From: Nitratiruptor sp.
Lineage (GTDB): Bacteria > Campylobacterota > Campylobacteria > Campylobacterales > Nitratiruptoraceae
DNA length: 64,000 nucleotides
Direction: 5' to 3'
Assembly (NCBI GenBank): GCA_009659925.1
Contig: PUXW01000015.1
Coordinates: 56,869-120,868, forward strand
Shown one piece after another: positions 59,278 through 64,000 of the stretch. Positions within the stretch are counted from its first letter, which is position 1. Each line of letters opens with the position of its first letter. The notes under the pieces were generated by a model. The model did no database searches. It was not told the DNA's origin and saw nothing but the letters and a program-made list of their open reading frames with translations. The position numbers were made by a program, and so were the translations under genes.

Positions 59278-60342
59278 ATGGATATTCTGACCAAGCTGGA
59301 GCGGGGCGAGCGGCTCGATTTCAAGGAGGCTCTGGCCCTCTATGACCTCGATCTCTTCACCCTGGGCCACTACGCTTCGATGCGCCGGGAAGCCCTCCAC
59401 GGCAAGAAGAGCTACTTCAACATCAACCGCCATATCAACCCGACCAACATCTGCAAGGATATCTGCAAATTTTGCGCCTTTAGTGCCCATCGCAAGAACC
59501 CCAACCCCTACACCATGAGCCACCAGGAGATTATGGCCATCGTCGAGGATGGGGTAGCCCGGGGAGTCAAGGAGTTCCATATCGTCTCGGCCCACAACGA
59601 TCAGGTCGATCTGGAGTGGTACCTGGGCATCTTTCGCAAGATCAAGGAGCGCTTTCCCCAGGTCCATATTAAGGCACTGACCGCGGCGGAGGTCAACTTC
59701 CTGGCCAAGGAGCATGGACTCCAGTTTGGTGCCCTCTTGGACTTGATGATCGAGAGTGGGGTCGATAGCATGCCAGGCGGGGGGGCGGAGATCTTCGATG
59801 AAAAGATCCGAGCCCAAATTTGCAAGGGGAAGGTGAGTAGCCAGGAGTGGCTCGAAATCCACCGCCTCTGGCACCAGCGGGGCCGCAAGAGCAATGCGAC
59901 CATGCTCTTTGGCCACATCGAGGAGCGCTCCCATCGTATCGACCATATCCTTCGAATCCGGGCCCTTCAGGATGAGACAGGGGGATTTAACTGCTTCATC
60001 CCTCTAGTCTACCAGACGCAAAACAACTACCTCAACGTCCCCTATCCCCTCACCGGCCAAGAGTACCTCAAGACCATCGCCATTGCCCGGATCCTCCTGG
60101 ACAACATCCCCCACATCAAGGCCTATTGGGCCTCTTCTACCCTCAATCTCGCCCTCGTGGCCCAGGAGTTTGGGGCAGACGATCTGGATGGGACCATTGA
60201 GCAGGAGGCGATTCAAAGTGCCGCTGGAGCGAAGAGTCGCAATGGGGTCAAAGTCGAGGAGCTGGTCCATCTCATCCGCGATAGTGGTTTCATCCCTGTA
60301 GAACGGGATAGTCTCTACAACGAGCTGAAGGTTTGGACATGA
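59278..60342 (+). CDS. mqnE: Aminofutalosine synthase MqnE (radical SAM)
   Basis: The 354-residue enzyme has the radical SAM cluster CKDICKFC (Cys59, Cys63, Cys66) and the flanking NINRHINPTNIC segment of MqnE rather than MqnC. It adds adenosyl to the enolpyruvyl benzoate precursor in the futalosine route to menaquinone, used by Campylobacterota. GGGGGAG lies just before the ATG. It leads a rightward unit whose next gene overlaps by 4 bases. Confidence 0.93.
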   Translation: MDILTKLERGERLDFKEALALYDLDLFTLGHYASMRREALHGKKSYFNINRHINPTNICKDICKFCAFSAHRKNPNPYTMSHQEIMAIVEDGVARGVKEFHIVSAHNDQVDLEWYLGIFRKIKERFPQVHIKALTAAEVNFLAKEHGLQFGALLDLMIESGVDSMPGGGAEIFDEKIRAQICKGKVSSQEWLEIHRLWHQRGRKSNATMLFGHIEERSHRIDHILRIRALQDETGGFNCFIPLVYQTQNNYLNVPYPLTGQEYLKTIAIARILLDNIPHIKAYWASSTLNLALVAQEFGADDLDGTIEQEAIQSAAGAKSRNGVKVEELVHLIRDSGFIPVERDSLYNELKVWT

Positions 60343-60788
60343 GGTTTTACTCCTACGAGGAGTTTTTGCGAGATCTTGCAATCCTCGAGAGAAAGATCGA
60401 CTTTCCCTTTGATACGATCGTCGCCGTTGCCCGGGGCGGCCTCACCCTCGCCCACTTCCTTGCAGAATCGAAGGGGGTGCGCCGGGTCTTCACCGCAGGT
60501 TCCATCGGCTACGATGGAACCCGGCGCCTCGGAGAACCAGAGTGCTTTGCCATTCCCGATTTGCAGGGAAGCCGGCACGTTCTCATCGTCGACGATATCG
60601 TCGACACCGGAGCGACCCTCAAGCAGATCCGCTCCATCCTCCAAGAGCGCCATCCCCACTGCTCCTTCCGGAGCGCCACCCTCTTCTACAAAAAGGGGGC
60701 CAGCGTCGTACCGGACTTTTTTGTACAATATGCGACCCAGTGGATCGATTTTTTCTGGACAAGGGAGATCGATGGTCCTCATGATTGA
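60339..60788 (+). CDS. Type I phosphoribosyltransferase, purine-salvage type
   Basis: The ATG overlaps the mqnE stop (ATGA). The 149-residue protein has the PRPP-binding loop VLIVDDIVDTGAT (about 81-93), and VAVARGGLTLAH near the start, as in xanthine-guanine phosphoribosyltransferases (Gpt). The exact base used cannot be read from sequence. The end overlaps the next gene by 17 bases. Confidence 0.85.
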   Translation: MRFYSYEEFLRDLAILERKIDFPFDTIVAVARGGLTLAHFLAESKGVRRVFTAGSIGYDGTRRLGEPECFAIPDLQGSRHVLIVDDIVDTGATLKQIRSILQERHPHCSFRSATLFYKKGASVVPDFFVQYATQWIDFFWTREIDGPHD

Positions 60789-61341
60789 CAACTACGACAG
60801 TTTCACCTACAACATCGTCCAATACTGCCTCGAACTTGGAGCCAACCTCAAAGTGATTCGCAACGACGAGCTTACCATCCAGGAGATCGAAGCCCTCAAC
60901 CCCGAGAAGATCATCATCTCACCAGGACCGGCGACCCCCAACGAAGCTGGGATCAGCCTCGATCTGGTACGCCACTTTGCCGACCGCCGTCCGATCCTTG
61001 GGATCTGCCTTGGCCACCAGACTATCGCCCAGGCCTTTGGGGGAGAGATCGTCCAGGCCAAACAGATGATGCACGGGAAGACGAGCCAAATCGAAGTGTG
61101 CGCCCCTATGCCCCTTTTCCAGGGGATTCCCGAGCGCTTTCGGGCCACCCGTTACCACTCCCTCGTAGTACGCCAGGAGAGTCTACCCTCCATCATCGAA
61201 CCTACCGCCTACAGCCACGACGATCGGGAGATTATGGCGCTGCAGGTTCGAGGAAAGCCTATCTTCGGGCTCCAATTCCATCCAGAATCGATTATGAGCG
61301 AGTATGGCCATGAGCTGTTGGACAACTTCTTGAAGTTATGA
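60772..61341 (+). CDS. pabA: Glutamine amidotransferase subunit of anthranilate/aminodeoxychorismate synthase
   Basis: The 189-residue class I glutaminase has the nucleophile Cys79 in GICLGHQ, the SPGPATPNEAG segment and the C-terminal FHPES triad residues. It gives ammonia to TrpE (tryptophan) or PabB (folate); the partner is not in the window, so pabA versus trpG is open. ATG at 60772 has AGGGAG 4 bases upstream; ATG at 60781 is also in frame. It overlaps genes on both sides. Confidence 0.9.
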   Translation: MVLMIDNYDSFTYNIVQYCLELGANLKVIRNDELTIQEIEALNPEKIIISPGPATPNEAGISLDLVRHFADRRPILGICLGHQTIAQAFGGEIVQAKQMMHGKTSQIEVCAPMPLFQGIPERFRATRYHSLVVRQESLPSIIEPTAYSHDDREIMALQVRGKPIFGLQFHPESIMSEYGHELLDNFLKL

Positions 61342-62483
61342 TCCCCTTCCTCCTCGCTCTGTATGGGATCGTCCTCCTCTATGGGGCGGCCCACCTGGGC
61401 ATAGGACCCGACGAGGCCTATATCATCTTCCACTCTCCCTTCTATCGCCTCCTCTACCAGCTCTACCCCAACGAGCTCTTCCTCCGCCTTCCTACCATCC
61501 TCGTGACCATTGCCAACATTCTCCTCCTCTACCACCTAGCCTACCGCTGGCTTGGGAGGCGGGATGACGCCCTTCTGGCGGCAATACTTTTCGCCCTGCT
61601 ACCGGCTATTTTGGGGAGTGCCGTCGTGATCAACAAGGCCCCCTACATCCTCTTCTTGACCCTCCTCTTTCTCCTGCTCTACCATGAGGACTCCCCCTTG
61701 GCCTATCCCCTGGCCTTGATCATGCTCTTCTTGGACAACTCCTTTGCCATCCTCTTCCTTGGGGTTGGACTCTATAACCTCTTCCAACGCCGCTTTGAAG
61801 CCATCTTCTTCGTGGGGCTCTTCCTTGCCTCCATTATCCTCTTTGGCTTTGAGATCGGGGGCAAACCGAAGAACTACTTTCTCGATACCTTCGCCATCTT
61901 CGCGGCTATCTTCTCCCCTCTCCTCTTCCTCTACTTCTCCTACACCATCTATCGCATCTGGGTCAAGGAGTCCAAGGGGCTCTTGTGGTTCGTGAGTGCG
62001 ACCGCCTTCCTCTTTTCCCTTCTCCTCTCTTTTCGCCAGCGCATCTCCCTCATCGACTTCGCCCCTTTTGCCGTCATTGGAGTCATCTTGATGGTGCGCA
62101 CCTTCAAACACTCGTTGCGTATTCGGCTGCGCCGCTACAAGGGGCGTTTGCGGTTCTATTTCGCCCTGGTTATGGCCCTCTTGATCCTCAACGATCTCGC
62201 CCTCCTTTTCAACCATCTCCTCTTCGACCACTTCCCCTCCAAGGGGGCCTATCTCTACCCTTACTACGAGGGAGAGCTTCTAGCCCAAGCCCTCAAGCGC
62301 CGGGGGATCTCATGTGTGTGGGTTCAAGGCAAGCTCCAGTGGCAGTTGGAGTTTTATGGGATTGGAAAGTGTCTGGAGGTCCGGCTTTTTACCACCTATC
62401 GTCCTGGGACCGCCCCCATCCCCATTCTCTACAAGGGGCGTCGGTTGGCCACCTTCTATGTAGCAAAAAGTAACAACCATTGA
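61338..62483 (+). CDS. Polytopic membrane protein, GT39/PMT-like glycosyltransferase candidate
   Basis: The 381-residue protein has about eight to nine membrane helices and an early GIGPDEAYI loop. That loop recalls the acidic residue after helix 1 of dolichyl-phosphate-mannose transferase-like (PMT/ArnT) enzymes. The C terminus (about 320-381) is a soluble tail. The 4-base overlap with pabA implies co-transcription, but no metabolic link is visible. I do not claim a substrate. Confidence 0.68.
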   Translation: MIPFLLALYGIVLLYGAAHLGIGPDEAYIIFHSPFYRLLYQLYPNELFLRLPTILVTIANILLLYHLAYRWLGRRDDALLAAILFALLPAILGSAVVINKAPYILFLTLLFLLLYHEDSPLAYPLALIMLFLDNSFAILFLGVGLYNLFQRRFEAIFFVGLFLASIILFGFEIGGKPKNYFLDTFAIFAAIFSPLLFLYFSYTIYRIWVKESKGLLWFVSATAFLFSLLLSFRQRISLIDFAPFAVIGVILMVRTFKHSLRIRLRRYKGRLRFYFALVMALLILNDLALLFNHLLFDHFPSKGAYLYPYYEGELLAQALKRRGISCVWVQGKLQWQLEFYGIGKCLEVRLFTTYRPGTAPIPILYKGRRLATFYVAKSNNH

Positions 62484-62559
62484 GTTGTAACCAATCGTAA
62501 TCTCCCCGGATAAAATTGGAAAGGGGCCAAAAATCTTCCCTATCCCCATCCACTTTTAA

Positions 62560-62568
62560 TGTTACAAT
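62560..62568 (+). promoter_or_regulatory. Extended -10 promoter (TG-T-TACAAT) for aclB-aclA
   Basis: TGTTACAAT ends 27 bases before the aclB start at 62596, in a 112-base gap with no other clear elements. Confidence 0.55.
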
Positions 62569-62595
62569 TACCCAAACTACCTTCAAGGAGAGATG

Positions 62596-63927
62596 ATGGC
62601 CCAGAAAGCGATTCGCGAGTACGATGGCAAGCGGCTCTTCGCCAAACACTGGAAGGACTACTTCCAAGGCCTTGAATACCCCTTTGAAAGTGTCTTGGTA
62701 ACCAGTGGCGAGGAGCTTCTCAAAAAGGCTGAGGAACCCGAGTACAGCTGGCTCAAGGAGAAACCCCTGGTCGTTAAACCCGATATGCTCTTTGGGAAGC
62801 GGGGCAAGAACAACCTAGTTCTTTTCAAGATCGAAAAGCCCGGGGATGTGAAACTGGAGGATGCCGCCAAGTGGATCGATGAGAAGCGAAGCCAGGAGAC
62901 CACCCTTCTCTCTGGCCAGAAAGGGGTTTTGACCCACTTCATCGTTGAGCCCTTCACCCCCCATAGCCAGGAGGAGGAGTACTACATTGCCGCCACGACC
63001 CTCGACGAGAACTACGATGTTCTCTATATGAGTGCTGAAGGGGGTATGGAGGTTGAGGAGAATTGGGATAAGGTTGTTGAGGTTAAAATCCCTATCGATG
63101 CCAAAGAGGAAGAGATCGACAGACTCATTGAGGAGAACATTCCCAAAGATATCCCAGCCGATCGCAGGGAGCAGTTTGCCCAGTTCGCCAAGGCTTTTTA
63201 CAAATTCTTCCGGGACCTCAACTTCGCCTACCTCGAAATCAACCCCATCGTTCTCCAAGGAAACAAGGCCTACCTCCTCGATTTGGTGGCCCGTCTGGAC
63301 GATACAGCCGGCTTTCTCATGCGGGATAAGTGGGGCGATATCGACTTTCCAACCCCCTTTGGCATGCCAGAAAAATCTCCTGAAGAAAAGGCCATCGCCG
63401 AAGCCGACGCCAAGAGTGGTGCCTCTCTCAAATTGACGGTTCTCAACCCCAAAGGGCGCATCTGGACCCTCGTGGCTGGAGGGGGAGCTTCTGTCGTTTA
63501 TGCCGATACCATCGCTGATCTAGCTGGTGGAGTCGAGGATCTGGCCAACTATGGAGAATACTCTGGCGGTCCGACAACCGACGAGACCCGCTTCTATACC
63601 GAAACGGTGCTCGATCTCATGACCAGGGAGAAAGATCCCCAAGGGCGGGATAAGATCCTTATCATCGGAGGGGCCATCGCCAACTTCACCGACGTAGCCA
63701 AGACCTTCACAGGAATTATCCAAGCCTTCGAGAAGTATGCCGACAAGATGAAGGATGTGGGAACGAGGATCTATGTGCGCCGGGGAGGACCCAACTATGA
63801 GAAGGGGCTCAAGGATATCAAAGAGGCTGCCGATCGGCTGGGACTTCCCATCAAGGTCTTCGGTCCTGAAACCCACATCACCGATATCGTCCGCATGGCC
63901 CTCGAAGATGACAAAGCAAAAGCATAA
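62596..63927 (+). CDS. aclB: ATP-citrate lyase, beta (small, ATP-grasp) subunit
   Basis: Two ATGs are adjacent; AAGGAG lies 5 bases before the second (62596) and only 2 bases before the first, so the second is preferred, giving 443 residues. The sequence matches the AclB half of ATP-citrate lyase: ATP-grasp region (about 1-240, EKPLVVKPDMLFGKRGKNNLV), then a succinyl-CoA-synthetase-like part (WTLVAGGGASVVYADTIADL, NYGEYSGGPT). With AclA it cleaves citrate to acetyl-CoA and oxaloacetate, the key reverse-TCA step for CO2 fixation. Confidence 0.96.
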   Translation: MAQKAIREYDGKRLFAKHWKDYFQGLEYPFESVLVTSGEELLKKAEEPEYSWLKEKPLVVKPDMLFGKRGKNNLVLFKIEKPGDVKLEDAAKWIDEKRSQETTLLSGQKGVLTHFIVEPFTPHSQEEEYYIAATTLDENYDVLYMSAEGGMEVEENWDKVVEVKIPIDAKEEEIDRLIEENIPKDIPADRREQFAQFAKAFYKFFRDLNFAYLEINPIVLQGNKAYLLDLVARLDDTAGFLMRDKWGDIDFPTPFGMPEKSPEEKAIAEADAKSGASLKLTVLNPKGRIWTLVAGGGASVVYADTIADLAGGVEDLANYGEYSGGPTTDETRFYTETVLDLMTREKDPQGRDKILIIGGAIANFTDVAKTFTGIIQAFEKYADKMKDVGTRIYVRRGGPNYEKGLKDIKEAADRLGLPIKVFGPETHITDIVRMALEDDKAKA

Positions 63928-63938
63928 GGAGTAGATGA

Positions 63939-64000
63939 ATGGGACTTTTCACACGGGATACACAGGCGATCTTCTGGAACAACAACCGCAATGCGATCCA
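63939..64000 (+). CDS. aclA: ATP-citrate lyase, alpha (large) subunit, first 20 codons
   Basis: The gene runs off the window. The ATG at 63939 has AGGAG 7 bases upstream; the ATG at 63935 is in another frame. The product begins MGLFTRDTQAIFWNNNRNAI, the AclA type N terminus, directly after aclB with an 11-base gap. Confidence 0.87.
   Translation, partial: MGLFTRDTQAIFWNNNRNAI

Overview
The window suggests a chemolithoautotrophic, motile member of the Campylobacterota (Epsilonproteobacteria) with an unusually GC-rich genome for that phylum. The evidence is: (i) an HP1021/Cj1608-type orphan regulator next to a sulfate-adenylyltransferase-like gene, fused ispDF and pgpA, an order I recall from Campylobacter jejuni; (ii) aminofutalosine synthase of the futalosine menaquinone pathway; (iii) ATP-citrate lyase genes in the order aclB-aclA, the hallmark of CO2 fixation by the reverse TCA cycle; (iv) flagellar genes flhF-flhG-fliA and a soluble chemoreceptor with a zinc-binding CZB domain. 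I cannot name the genus from sequence alone. I saw no tRNA, rRNA, insertion sequence or CRISPR array, and no gene-free stretch longer than about 115 bases.

Layout. 1-733 (+): two small unrecognised genes. 754-4389 (-): pgpA, a sat-like gene, an HP1021-like regulator and ispDF. 4503-7965 (+): thiC, an Mrp-type Fe-S carrier and a ParA-like ATPase. 7941-15008 (-): a chemotaxis operon read as cheZ-like, cheA, cheW, cheV, cheY, a soluble chemoreceptor, then a PAS protein with degenerate receptor hairpins; it has a sigma-28 type promoter. 15116-41047 (+): an almost unbroken run of 30 flagellar genes covering the switch (fliG, fliM, fliN and a second fliN-like gene), rod, rings, hook, export apparatus, flhF/flhG and fliA. 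41042-45536 (-): a module of a glycosyltransferase-like TPR protein, PilZ protein, FliJ, MotE-like chaperone and a GGDEF protein with an altered signature. 45636-52220 (+): a methyltransferase-glycosyltransferase fusion, a second glycosyltransferase that runs into the flagellin gene, short flagellin, flaG, fliD, fliS and a FliT-like gene. 52217-59233 (-): glnD, glmS, flgN, flgK and flgL, packed head to tail. 59278-64000 (+): mqnE, a phosphoribosyltransferase, a glutamine amidotransferase, a polytopic membrane protein, aclB and the first 20 codons of aclA.

How the parts fit. The window holds nearly a whole flagellum plus its chemosensory pathway in about 47 kb, whereas many Campylobacterota scatter these genes. 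Three sites match the sigma-28 pattern (TAAA, then GATAA starting 22 bases later). They precede the chemotaxis operon, the flagellin gene and flgL, so FliA encoded here probably drives late genes. The glycosyltransferases beside flagellin, with glmS in the hook-protein operon, suggest flagellin glycosylation. The stator genes motA/motB, flgM, fliW/csrA and rpoN are not in the window.
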